64,000 bases of DNA from Candidatus Kuenenia stuttgartensis. Lineage in GTDB: Bacteria > Planctomycetota > GCA-002687715 > CAIWVZ01. The stretch covers positions 116,934 to 180,933 of the forward strand of contig CAMARR010000004.1 in NCBI GenBank assembly GCA_945860915.1, given 5' to 3'. Both the position numbers and the translations under genes were made by a program. Shown here piece by piece: positions 45,909 through 54,637 of this stretch. Each line of letters begins with the position of its first letter. The stretch's first letter is position 1. The notes below the pieces were generated by a model that did not search any database, was not told the origin of the DNA, and worked only from the letters and a program-made list of their open reading frames with translations.

Positions 45909-45924
45909 GAGGCGGAACTCACAC

Positions 45925-47145
45925 ATGATGACTCCCTACACCTTGGTGGACTGGGTCCTTGGCGACGGCGCCGGCTGGATCGCCCGCTTCATCGGCGCTG
46001 TTCTCGTTTGGGCGGTCCCCATTACGGGATTCGTGTCGTTCGTGGGCCTCTTGTCAATTTGGCTCGAACGCAAGATCTCGGCTCACATCCAGTGCCGCCT
46101 AGGTCCCATGGAGGTTGGTTACCACGGAGCACTGCAGACGGTGGCCGACGGCGTCAAACTCCTTGCGAAGGAGGACCTCGTGCCTGCGGACGCAGACCGA
46201 TTCCTCTTCGCATTCGCGCCTATTTTGGCTTTCGCCGGGACGGTCGTCGGTTTCGCGGTTGTTCCGTTTGGCCCGGGCCTCATCGTTGCGGATCTCGATA
46301 TCGGCATCTTCTATCTCGCAGCTGTTGGATCACTCGAGGCAATCGGCGTCATCGCGGCAGGGTGGGCATCGAACAACAAGTGGTCACTGTTCGGTTCAGT
46401 TCGCGCTGCAACTCAGGTCGTTTCGTATGAGATCCCGATGGGTCTCGCGTTCGTGACCATCGCGGCACTCGCTGGCACGTTGTCGATGAGTGGCATCGTG
46501 GATCAGCAGCAGGGGTGGATCGCTAACTGGTTCCTTTTCCGGAATCCGTTCACTTGGATCGCATTCATCATCTACTACATCGCGGCACTCGCCGAATGTA
46601 AGCGCGCGCCCTTCGATCTTCCTGAGGCAGAATCGGAACTCGTCTCGGGCTTCCACACGGAATACTCAGGGATGCGATTCGCGATCTTCTTTCTCGCTGA
46701 GTACGCACAGATGTATGTGGTGTCCGCGGTGGCGGTCGTGCTGTTCCTCGGCGGATGGTATTCGGGTATCGCTCCGCTTGACGCGGCCGTCGGGACTGGA
46801 GTCGCCGGCAAGCTTGTGGGCGCTGGAATCATCGTTACCAAGTCATTCCTCTTGGTTTGTGTGCAGATGTGGTTGCGATGGACACTCCCACGCATTCGTC
46901 TCGACCAGATGCTCTACCTCTGCATGAAGATCCTCATGCCCTTCGGCATGTTGACCTTGGTCGGTTCGACGATGTGGGAGTATTACTTCCCGACACCTGA
47001 AATCGCGAAGGTGGGCGGGGGATGGACGGGCAACACGGTCATGACTGGCGTTGTCGTTGCAATCATCGGGACATTAAGCCTTATTGTTTATGTGCGAAGT
47101 GTCATCCGTTCGACCCCGAGCCTCCGGGCCGCGAGCAACCCATGA
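45925..47145 (+). CDS. nuoH: NADH-quinone oxidoreductase subunit H
   Basis: A 406-residue membrane subunit at the hydrophilic/membrane junction, contributing to the quinone chamber and the E-channel. Conserved loops are IWLERKISAHIQCRLGPMEVG, LLAKEDLVPADADRFLF and FDLPEAESELVSGFHTEYSG. About eight to nine hydrophobic segments are visible. It overlaps nuoI by 4 bases (ATGA). It is somewhat longer than E. coli NuoH (325), with extra residues at both ends. Confidence 0.95.
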   Translation: MMTPYTLVDWVLGDGAGWIARFIGAVLVWAVPITGFVSFVGLLSIWLERKISAHIQCRLGPMEVGYHGALQTVADGVKLLAKEDLVPADADRFLFAFAPILAFAGTVVGFAVVPFGPGLIVADLDIGIFYLAAVGSLEAIGVIAAGWASNNKWSLFGSVRAATQVVSYEIPMGLAFVTIAALAGTLSMSGIVDQQQGWIANWFLFRNPFTWIAFIIYYIAALAECKRAPFDLPEAESELVSGFHTEYSGMRFAIFFLAEYAQMYVVSAVAVVLFLGGWYSGIAPLDAAVGTGVAGKLVGAGIIVTKSFLLVCVQMWLRWTLPRIRLDQMLYLCMKILMPFGMLTLVGSTMWEYYFPTPEIAKVGGGWTGNTVMTGVVVAIIGTLSLIVYVRSVIRSTPSLRAASNP

Positions 47146-47954
47146 GCCTCGGCGCTTACCTCAATTCGATCGGGACGTCAGCCAAAACCATCGTTGCTGG
47201 TATGGCGTTGACTTTTCGCTATCTCATCCGTCCATCCGAGATTGTCACGATCCAGTACGGATCGAAGAACAACGCTCCGAAGGAGCGCTACGTTCCTGAC
47301 CGTCACCGAGGGATCCACATTCTCGAAACTGAGAAGTGCATCCATTGCCACATTTGCGAGAAGGCATGCCCCGTCGATTGCATTACGATGGACGGCACAC
47401 GCGACGCACCTTTTGATGGTGCCTGGAAAGGTGACGGCTGTTTCATCTCGTCGTTCACTCTTGATCTCAATAAGTGCATTTTTTGCAACTTGTGCTGCGA
47501 GCCATGCCCCAAGGAGTGCATCCATATGGGCATGGAATTCGATGCTGCGGCGTACACGCGCGCCCACGGAGTGAAGAACCTGCTGACCGACGCACCGTAT
47601 TCAGAGGCGGATCGCGTTCGGGAGGCGGAGGCTCGTCAACTCATCGAGGCAGCAGAAGCCGAAGCCAAACGTCGCAAGGACGAAGCTCGCAAGGCTGCCG
47701 CCGCAGCCAAGGCGCAGGCAACTCCCGCAGCCGCTCCCGCTGCGCCCGGCGCTCCCGCTGCCCCCAAGCCACCGGGATTGCCACCTCCCCCCGGAGCAGT
47801 GGTGCCCAAGCCCATTGCTTCGCCAACTCCAGGTATGCCGAAGCCGCCTGGAGCTGCAATGCCACCACCACCCGCACCGCCAGCAACGGCGGGCCCGGCT
47901 ATGCCGCCGCCGCCCAAGCCGATGCCACCGATGCCCAAACCCCCAACCAACTGA
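47142..47954 (+). CDS. nuoI: NADH-quinone oxidoreductase subunit I with long Pro/Ala-rich tail
   Basis: A 270-residue ferredoxin-like subunit with two [4Fe-4S] motifs, CIHCHICEKACP and CIFCNLCCEPCP, that wire electrons to NuoB. The conserved part ends near residue 160. A charged helix (about 160-190, rich in Glu, Lys, Arg and Ala) then leads into ~80 residues of Pro, Ala, Gly and Met, including GMPKPPGAAMPPPPAPP. E. coli NuoI is only 180 residues. The gene after nuoN encodes a protein with a very similar tail, so the tails may interact or share a partner. The ATG overlaps the nuoH stop. Confidence 0.94.
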   Translation: MSLGAYLNSIGTSAKTIVAGMALTFRYLIRPSEIVTIQYGSKNNAPKERYVPDRHRGIHILETEKCIHCHICEKACPVDCITMDGTRDAPFDGAWKGDGCFISSFTLDLNKCIFCNLCCEPCPKECIHMGMEFDAAAYTRAHGVKNLLTDAPYSEADRVREAEARQLIEAAEAEAKRRKDEARKAAAAAKAQATPAAAPAAPGAPAAPKPPGLPPPPGAVVPKPIASPTPGMPKPPGAAMPPPPAPPATAGPAMPPPPKPMPPMPKPPTN

Positions 47955-47966
47955 GACTCAAGAACC

Positions 47967-48476
47967 ATGGATTGGCCAACGATCATGTGGTGGGTTTTCG
48001 CGGCGGTGACACTGATCCCGGCGCTGATGATCGTCCTTTCGAAGGACATTGTCCGCCTCGCATTCTGGTTGCTCGCTTCGCTCTCGGGTATCGCCGGGCT
48101 GTATGTGCTCCTCGGAGCGGACTTTCTCGGCTTTGCACAGATACTCGTCTACATCGGCGGCATTATGGTTCTGATTCTCTTCGGAATCATGATGACCAAC
48201 AGAGACGCTGTCTTAATGCGCCGAGGCGAAAACACGGGAGGGACGACCGTGGTCGGCTTGCTCATTGCCTCAGTTTCAGCGCTCGGCCTTCTGAAGGTGA
48301 TTTCGGACACCAAGTGGAAGGAAGTCCCACCGGTGGATATGCCCGCGACAACATCGCCGATCGGTGAGGCGCTTCTGACCGACTACGTTCTCCCGTTCGA
48401 GCTCGTGTCGATACTTCTGCTCGTGGTTCTTTGTGGCGCAGCGTACATCGCTCGTCGTCGTGCGGAGGAGAACTAA
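47967..48476 (+). CDS. nuoJ: NADH-quinone oxidoreductase subunit J
   Basis: A 169-residue membrane subunit with five hydrophobic segments. The conserved third segment reads FLGFAQILVYIGGIMVLILFGIM. It helps transmit conformational change to the proton-pumping arm. It starts 12 bases after nuoI and ends one base before nuoK. Confidence 0.92.
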   Translation: MDWPTIMWWVFAAVTLIPALMIVLSKDIVRLAFWLLASLSGIAGLYVLLGADFLGFAQILVYIGGIMVLILFGIMMTNRDAVLMRRGENTGGTTVVGLLIASVSALGLLKVISDTKWKEVPPVDMPATTSPIGEALLTDYVLPFELVSILLLVVLCGAAYIARRRAEEN

Positions 48477-48477
48477 C

Positions 48478-48792
48478 ATGGGGCACATTGGACTCAGCCA
48501 CTATCTCGTTGTGGCAGCCATCATGTTCGCGCTTGGCGTCGCAGTTGTTTTGACACGCCGAAACGCTATTGCCGTGCTATGCGGGCTCGAGCTCATGTTG
48601 AACGCGGCAGCTCTGAATTTCGTCGCATTCAATCGGTTCGGTTCGCCGAATCGGCTTGATGGGCAGATCTTCACGGTGTTCATCATGACTCTTGCGGCAG
48701 CAGAGGCCGCAACGATCTTGGCGATCGTGTTGAATGTCTATCACACACTGAACACCGTTCGGGTCGACGAAGTTGACTCGATGAAGGAATAA
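48478..48792 (+). CDS. nuoK: NADH-quinone oxidoreductase subunit K
   Basis: A 104-residue membrane subunit with three segments and the two buried glutamates typical of NuoK (CGLELMLNAAALN and LAAAEAATILAIVL). The initial MGHIGLSHYLVVAAIMF is also typical. The ATG at 48478 follows the nuoJ stop by one base; an in-frame start 45 bases earlier would overlap nuoJ. Confidence 0.94.
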   Translation: MGHIGLSHYLVVAAIMFALGVAVVLTRRNAIAVLCGLELMLNAAALNFVAFNRFGSPNRLDGQIFTVFIMTLAAAEAATILAIVLNVYHTLNTVRVDEVDSMKE

Positions 48793-48809
48793 GGGGACAC
48801 CACACGACT

Positions 48810-51260
48810 ATGGAACGCCCCATTTTCTTGGCACTCCTCATCGTGGCGCTGCCGCTCGGCGCCTTCGCGATCGAGATTCTCCATGCGCTGATTTTTCGAC
48901 GCATGGCGAAGTGGAACGACAAACTCTCGATGGCGGCGATGTTCACTGCCCTCGGTTGCGCGCTCTACTTACTGTTCACCGAAGTATTGGCACATCCTCA
49001 CGGCATCGAGAAAGCCTACATGGGTTCGGTGCCTTGGATCTCCTTCGGTGGAGACATGAACCCCGTGAGGATCGACTTGTCGATCCTCGTCGACAACATG
49101 ACGTGTGTCATGCTCGTCGTCGTGACGCTGGTGTCTTCACTGGTTCACCTTTATTCGTCGTCCTACATGCACGGCGAAGAGCGGTACTCACGCTTCTTCT
49201 CCTACCTTTCGCTGTTTACGTTTTCGATGCTTGGGCTCTGCATCGCCAACAACATTCTGATCCTGTTCATCTTCTGGGAGCTAGTCGGACTTTGTTCGTA
49301 CTTCCTCATCGGGTTCTACATTGAGAAGAAGTCAGCGGGCGATGCATCGAAAAAGGCCTTCATCACCAACCGAGTAGGCGACGCGCTTTTCATGACGGCG
49401 ATCATGATCGTCTTCAGCGTACTCTCGCAGTCCAAGGGGTATGCCGGGAAGGACGTGCTTTCGTTCCCGGAGATTTATCGGTCCATCGGAGAGCTTGGAT
49501 CCAACGCAGGCCCTTGGGTTGGAAACCACGATCTCCTCGTCATCGCCGGGATCTTCTTCTTCATGGGCTGTGTGACCAAGTCGGCCCAGTTTCCGCTTCA
49601 CATCTGGCTTCCCGACGCCATGGAGGGACCGACACCCGTTTCGGCCCTCATCCACGCAGCAACGATGGTTGCTGCCGGTGTCTACATGATTGTTCGTATG
49701 TTCCCGCTCTTAGTGGGCGAGGGTTACATCTCGGGCGATTGGTTCCACTCGACTCCGTTGGAAGTCATCGCCATTGTCGGTGGATTTACGTCGATCTTCG
49801 CCGGGACAATCGCGCTGGTGCAAAACGACCTGAAGAAGGGTCTCGCGTATTCGACCTGCTCGCAGCTCGGCTACATGGCCATGGCTGTGGGCGTCGGTTC
49901 GACCACGGGCGGGATGTTCCACTTGTTTACGCATGCTTTTTTCAAAGCATGCTTGTTCCTTGGTGCCGGCTCGGTCATTCACGCGGTCCACAGCCAGATG
50001 ATGGGAGACATGGGTGGCCTTCGTAAGAAGATGCCCATCACCTATTGGACGTTCTTGATCTCAACGCTCGCGATCGCGGGCACACCCTTGTTCTCGGGGT
50101 TCATGTCGAAGGAAATGGTTCTCACCTCAGCATTGGCATACGGCCATATGCATGAGGGCAGCCTCTTTCATAGTCTGCCCTTCTACTTCGCGGCAATCAC
50201 AGCCGTGTTGACGACGTTCTACATGTTCCGGCTTGTATTCCTAACTTTCTTCGGCAAGGGAGCATGGGAAGACAAGAAGCACGGCGCCCACGACGATCAC
50301 GCTCATGCGCCTGTCGCGGTCTACGCGGCACCTGTATCGTCGCCTGGGCATGGGGCTGCGGCCCACGGTGCACATGGGCATGCGCCCGCGGCACATTCGA
50401 CGGCGGCAGCCCATGACACGCACGCAGCTCATGATCCACATGGGGGTACGCCCGCCGCCCACGATCCCCACGCCGCGCCTGTAGCTGCGCACGGCGATCA
50501 TGGGCACCACGGCGAACCACATGAGTCTCCTTGGCAGATGGCCTTGCCACTCGTCGTTCTCGCAGTTCTCGCGTTGTTCTCGTCAGGTATTGCCTTCCCT
50601 GGGCTTCCTGGGTCGCACTGGTTCGAACATCGCCTGAACGACGGCGTTTTGGTCAAGGACCTCATGACCGAGTCATCGGCTGCGACCGAGCAGACGCGCC
50701 AATTGTTCGAGCCTATGGTCGTCCATCAGCCAGGCGAGCCATTGGCGGCGAACGCAAGTGAGATCGTTGCTGAATACCACGAGGCGTGGAGTCACGCGCA
50801 TCACACGGTGTTTCTCTTCTCGCTCTGCGCGGTTGCGTTTGGAATCACTGCAGCCGCCTGGTTCTTCATCAGGAAGCGAGGCGTGGACTACGTAACGGGC
50901 GTTGCGCCGCTGCGCGGACTACGCACCGTGCTATCCAACCTTTGGTACGTCGACGCCTTTTTCATTAAGGGTTTCGTTCCACTTGAGATGAAATTCAACA
51001 ACCTCTGTGCGTGGTTCGATCGAACGGTGGTCGACGGCATCGTCAACCTCGTCGCTTGGATCGCAAACAAGATTGGTGTGCTAGCCGGCCTCGTGGATTT
51101 CTACGGGGTCGACGGCGCTGTGCGCGGAACGGGGGACGCAGTCCTCGAGGGCGGCTCACTCGTTCGCAAACTCGTGTCCGGCAAGGTGCAGGACTACGTG
51201 AAGTGGACCGTTGTGGGCTTTGTCGTCGCGGTTGCGGCGGTTGCCTGGTTCGGTCACTAA
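48810..51260 (+). CDS. nuoL: NADH-quinone oxidoreductase subunit L with His-rich insertion
   Basis: An 816-residue antiporter-like proton pump subunit; E. coli NuoL is 613. Family motifs are present: FIFWELVGLCSYFLIGFY, VGDALFMTAIMIVF, HIWLPDAMEGPTPVSALIHAATMVAAGVY and FTHAFFKACLFLGAGSVIHAV. Around residues ~488-570, between helices after YMFRLVFLTFFGKG, lies a low-complexity insertion with more than 25 histidines, rich in HG, AH and HD pairs. It presumably lies in a loop on the membrane surface and could bind metal ions or protons. The C-terminal amphipathic-helix region is also lengthened. Confidence 0.95.
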   Translation: MERPIFLALLIVALPLGAFAIEILHALIFRRMAKWNDKLSMAAMFTALGCALYLLFTEVLAHPHGIEKAYMGSVPWISFGGDMNPVRIDLSILVDNMTCVMLVVVTLVSSLVHLYSSSYMHGEERYSRFFSYLSLFTFSMLGLCIANNILILFIFWELVGLCSYFLIGFYIEKKSAGDASKKAFITNRVGDALFMTAIMIVFSVLSQSKGYAGKDVLSFPEIYRSIGELGSNAGPWVGNHDLLVIAGIFFFMGCVTKSAQFPLHIWLPDAMEGPTPVSALIHAATMVAAGVYMIVRMFPLLVGEGYISGDWFHSTPLEVIAIVGGFTSIFAGTIALVQNDLKKGLAYSTCSQLGYMAMAVGVGSTTGGMFHLFTHAFFKACLFLGAGSVIHAVHSQMMGDMGGLRKKMPITYWTFLISTLAIAGTPLFSGFMSKEMVLTSALAYGHMHEGSLFHSLPFYFAAITAVLTTFYMFRLVFLTFFGKGAWEDKKHGAHDDHAHAPVAVYAAPVSSPGHGAAAHGAHGHAPAAHSTAAAHDTHAAHDPHGGTPAAHDPHAAPVAAHGDHGHHGEPHESPWQMALPLVVLAVLALFSSGIAFPGLPGSHWFEHRLNDGVLVKDLMTESSAATEQTRQLFEPMVVHQPGEPLAANASEIVAEYHEAWSHAHHTVFLFSLCAVAFGITAAAWFFIRKRGVDYVTGVAPLRGLRTVLSNLWYVDAFFIKGFVPLEMKFNNLCAWFDRTVVDGIVNLVAWIANKIGVLAGLVDFYGVDGAVRGTGDAVLEGGSLVRKLVSGKVQDYVKWTVVGFVVAVAAVAWFGH

Positions 51261-51344
51261 TCCTCGCCGGAAGAGTCCTAACAATCATTTGAGTCAATTT
51301 GGGGGAGAGGCTCGACGCCGCTCCCTAGGAGAAAGCCAGAACCC
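51261..51344 (+). other. Spacer between nuoL and nuoM
   Basis: This is the largest gap inside the operon (84 bases). It holds a GGGAG/CTCCC inverted repeat (around 51302-51327) and AGGAG 10 bases before nuoM. It could be a processing or regulatory site, but no terminator is visible. Confidence 0.3.
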
Positions 51345-53084
51345 ATGCTTCTCACGCTTTCGATCTTCATTCCAGTGATCGGTGCTGCGTTGCTCCTGTT
51401 GCTCCCGAGCTCGCAGAAGAGTCTTCTCCGTGGTGTCGCCCTCGCGACAACCATCGCAGCCTTCGTGCCAATTTGTATGTTGGCGCTGGGCTACGGGAAA
51501 GGCGAGGGTGAAAAGGCGGAGGTCAAGCTGGCCGCCGTTGCCAGCGCCCGCGTTGCCACCATCACCGATGTGGCCCTCCGATCGGAGGTCCAGCAGTTGC
51601 TGGTAGATCCGTTTAAGAACCAGCCCATGAACCTCACGGCGGCCGTCAAGGACCGTCTCGTGAAGGGCAACGCCTATAAGGCGTGGCATGAGGCGTGGGA
51701 ATTGGGAGTGGCGCGTTCGACGGTCATCGCGAAGGAGATCCGTTACGTCGAGTACGGGAATTGGATCACTGCTTTCAATGTGAACTACTTCCTCGGTGTC
51801 GATGGAATCTCGCTGCCACTCCTCGTGCTGGCAGGACTCCTTTCGATTCTTTGCATCTGGTACTCGTTCAATATCGAAGAGGGAGTCAAGGCCTATATGA
51901 TCCTGTTCCTGCTGCTTGAAGCAGGACTTCTCGGTGTGTTCTGTGCGCTCGATTTCTTCCTGTTCTATGTCTTCTGGGAAGTCGTCCTCTTGCCGATGTA
52001 CTTCCTCATCGGATTCTGGGGTGGTCCACGTCGCCTCTACGCGGCCATCAAGTTCTTTATCTACACGTTGGCTGGTTCCGTGATCATGTTGGTCGCGTTG
52101 TTGGCTTTGTACTTCAAGGACGGCTACGACACGTTCAACGTTTTGACATTGATGGGCATGGCTCCGACCTTCGCCTCAAATTTCCAAACCTGGATCTTCA
52201 TCGCGCTCTTCGCGGGATTTGCCATCAAGGTCCCGATCGTGCCCTTCCACACTTGGCTTCCGGATGCTCACGTCGAAGCACCAACTGCGATTTCAATGAT
52301 GCTTGCCGGCATCTTGCTCAAAATGGGTGGGTACGGGTTCTTCCGGTTCTCTTACCCACTCGCTCCTGATGCGGCGCGCTCTGAGACGTTCGTCAAGTTT
52401 ATCGCCATCCTCGGATTGATAAATCTGGTGTATGGCGCCCTTTGCGCGATGGCGCAGACGGACTTTAAGAAACTCGTGGCTTATTCCTCGGTGAGTCACA
52501 TGGGCTATGTCCTCCTTGGAATGGCGGCGATGACATCTGCGGGGTTCCAGGGCGCGGCGATGCAGATGCTGAACCACGGCGTCTCCTCGGCGATGATGTT
52601 CTTGATCGTCGGCATCGTTTATGAGCGTGCGCACCACCGCGATCTCAACCGATTTGGTGGTATGGGCTTGCAGATGCCTTACTACACGGGGTTTGCAGTT
52701 ATAGGTTTCTTTGCGTCCCTAGGGCTTCCTGGGCTCAACGGGTTCATCTCCGAGTTCTTCGTGTTCCAGGGCGCATTCCAGTCTGAAGGCTTCTGGGCCG
52801 GTAGTTCAGTAGTGTACGGGATGCCTCGCTGGATCGTCTACGCGGCGCTCCCGGGTATCGTGTTGACTGCAGCCTACATCCTCTGGACCATCCAACGGGT
52901 ATTCCTTGGCAAGGTGACAGATCACCACTATTTGGAGTTCAAGGATCTTTCGAAGCGGGAGACGTTGATCCTCCTTCCGTTTGCGTTCTTGTGCGTCTAT
53001 CTCGGCGTGCAACCAGGCGTGCTGCTGAACTACATGGATGGAAGCCTTAAGGCGCTTCAGACCTTCGTGACCACGAAGGGCTGA
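51345..53084 (+). CDS. nuoM: NADH-quinone oxidoreductase subunit M
   Basis: A 579-residue antiporter-like proton pump subunit. Motifs include FFLFYVFWEVVLLPMYFLIG, FIYTLAGSVIMLVALLALYF, VPFHTWLPDAHVEAPTAISM, DFKKLVAYSSVSHMGYVLLG and QMLNHGVSSAMMFLIVGIVY. An extra hydrophilic stretch of about 90 residues (roughly 45-135) separates the first and second membrane segments. E. coli NuoM is 509. The insertion is Lys/Glu/Ala-rich and looks like an extra periplasmic domain. Confidence 0.95.
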   Translation: MLLTLSIFIPVIGAALLLLLPSSQKSLLRGVALATTIAAFVPICMLALGYGKGEGEKAEVKLAAVASARVATITDVALRSEVQQLLVDPFKNQPMNLTAAVKDRLVKGNAYKAWHEAWELGVARSTVIAKEIRYVEYGNWITAFNVNYFLGVDGISLPLLVLAGLLSILCIWYSFNIEEGVKAYMILFLLLEAGLLGVFCALDFFLFYVFWEVVLLPMYFLIGFWGGPRRLYAAIKFFIYTLAGSVIMLVALLALYFKDGYDTFNVLTLMGMAPTFASNFQTWIFIALFAGFAIKVPIVPFHTWLPDAHVEAPTAISMMLAGILLKMGGYGFFRFSYPLAPDAARSETFVKFIAILGLINLVYGALCAMAQTDFKKLVAYSSVSHMGYVLLGMAAMTSAGFQGAAMQMLNHGVSSAMMFLIVGIVYERAHHRDLNRFGGMGLQMPYYTGFAVIGFFASLGLPGLNGFISEFFVFQGAFQSEGFWAGSSVVYGMPRWIVYAALPGIVLTAAYILWTIQRVFLGKVTDHHYLEFKDLSKRETLILLPFAFLCVYLGVQPGVLLNYMDGSLKALQTFVTTKG

Positions 53085-53097
53085 TCGGGAGAACCTC

Positions 53098-54633
53098 ATG
53101 GATTCCCAATCGTTTACGCAGGCGGTAGCGATGATCAAGCGCGACTTCGGGGCGTTCATCCCCGAGACCGTGCTTTCGATCGCCATCTGCCTCCTGCTTC
53201 TTCACGACGTGCTCGTGAAGGGTGCCACCGGGAGAGCGGCGGCAGCCCTTGCATTGGTTGCGACGGTCATTGCTGGAATAGCGGTCGTCCATGACGTCGC
53301 GCCTCGCAACGAGGAACTCTTCGGTTGGATGCAGGATGGCCGGAAGCTTGGGATGATCCGAGACGACGCCTTCGCACGTTTCTTTAAGGGCTTCACGCTC
53401 CTCGGCACCCTGATCGCGATTCCGATGACTCTTTCCCACAAGGCTCTTCAAGGGCGAAAAATGGGGGAGTGGTATGCGTTGTTGCTCGGAGCCGCCCTGG
53501 GCATGCTCGTCATGGCAAGCGCGACGCACCTGCTCATGTTTTTCATGGGCGTCGAGTTCGCCTCGATGGCTTCCTACCTTCTGACGTCGTACATCAAGCG
53601 CGACATGAAGGGGAGCGAAGCGGGAATGAAGTACGCGATCTATGGTTCGGTCGCCTCGGCCGCGATGATCTTCGGAATGAGCCTGTTGTATGGACTCTGC
53701 GGCGGACTCCACATCACGGATCTTGCTCACGCGTTGTCTGCCACTTCGACATCGTCAACGGCGCTTCTTGTTGCGGGCGCGCTCGTCTTTGCGGGTTTCG
53801 CATACAAGATGGCAGCATTCCCGATGCACTTCTGGTGTCCGGACGTTTACGAAGGCGCCCCGACACCGTTCGCGGCTTTCCTTTCTGTGACGTCGAAGGC
53901 CGCCGGGTTCGCAGTTTTCATTCGATTCCTCATGGCGTTCGCCCCCGGGTTCAAGATTGAATTCGGTGGTGGAAACGCCTCACTCGACTGGCGCGGGTTA
54001 ATCACCATCGCCTGTGTTGCATCGATGACGCTTGGAAACCTCGGAGCCCTTCTCCAAGACAACGTCAAGCGAATGCTCGCGTACTCCTCGATCGCACATG
54101 CAGGCTATCTTCTCATGGGCGTGGTGGTGCTTGCACCTGGGGCAGCACCCGAGCAGATTCGTCCGCTCCTGTTCTACTTCCTCGCCTACATGTTCATGAA
54201 TCTTGGAGCGTTTTACGTCGTGACGGCGTTGGAGTCTCGCGAGGGTGTTCCCTCGACGATCCGTTCGTTTGCGGGCATCGGTCGTCGCAGCCCCGTCTTC
54301 GGGATTTGCATGACACTGTTTCTTTTCTCGTTGATCGGGATTCCGCCGACGGCCGGATTCACCGGCAAGTGGATGCTGCTCAACGCGTTGATTCGTCAAC
54401 CGCAGCCGATGATTTGGCTCGCGGTCGTAGCTGGATTGAATACTGCTATCTCGGCCTACTACTACTTCAGGCTCGTCCGCGCGATGTGGCTCGACAAGTC
54501 CAGCGACGATTCCCCGGTGGTGTTTGCAAGATTAGCCACGTTGATGGTTGTCGCTCTGGCGATTCCGACGATTTGGATGTTCATCGACAGCGATCGCGTC
54601 ATTGCGTTCGCGGGTCACTTTGTGTTGGGATGA
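53098..54633 (+). CDS. nuoN: NADH-quinone oxidoreductase subunit N
   Basis: A 511-residue antiporter-like proton pump subunit with about 14 hydrophobic segments. Conserved parts are FMGVEFASMASYLLTSYIKR, EAGMKYAIYGSVASAAMIFG, FPMHFWCPDVYEGAPTPFAAF, DNVKRMLAYSSIAHAGYLLMG and GIPPTAGFTGKWMLLNALI. It is the last canonical subunit gene in the cluster. The operon carries no nuoE, nuoF or nuoG. The next gene starts 4 bases after its stop. Confidence 0.95.
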   Translation: MDSQSFTQAVAMIKRDFGAFIPETVLSIAICLLLLHDVLVKGATGRAAAALALVATVIAGIAVVHDVAPRNEELFGWMQDGRKLGMIRDDAFARFFKGFTLLGTLIAIPMTLSHKALQGRKMGEWYALLLGAALGMLVMASATHLLMFFMGVEFASMASYLLTSYIKRDMKGSEAGMKYAIYGSVASAAMIFGMSLLYGLCGGLHITDLAHALSATSTSSTALLVAGALVFAGFAYKMAAFPMHFWCPDVYEGAPTPFAAFLSVTSKAAGFAVFIRFLMAFAPGFKIEFGGGNASLDWRGLITIACVASMTLGNLGALLQDNVKRMLAYSSIAHAGYLLMGVVVLAPGAAPEQIRPLLFYFLAYMFMNLGAFYVVTALESREGVPSTIRSFAGIGRRSPVFGICMTLFLFSLIGIPPTAGFTGKWMLLNALIRQPQPMIWLAVVAGLNTAISAYYYFRLVRAMWLDKSSDDSPVVFARLATLMVVALAIPTIWMFIDSDRVIAFAGHFVLG

Positions 54634-54637
54634 ACCG

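Noticed and set aside
47474..48367. 297-codon plus-strand frame overlapping nuoI and nuoJ
   Set aside because: It is an out-of-frame reading of the NuoI Pro/Ala tail and NuoJ, with Ser/Arg-rich low complexity and no family features.
50275..50525. Repeats in nuoL (and at 47710-47950 and 55100-55350) as a possible CRISPR or satellite
   Set aside because: They are in-frame low-complexity coding repeats (His-rich or Pro-rich), with no spacer-repeat periodicity.
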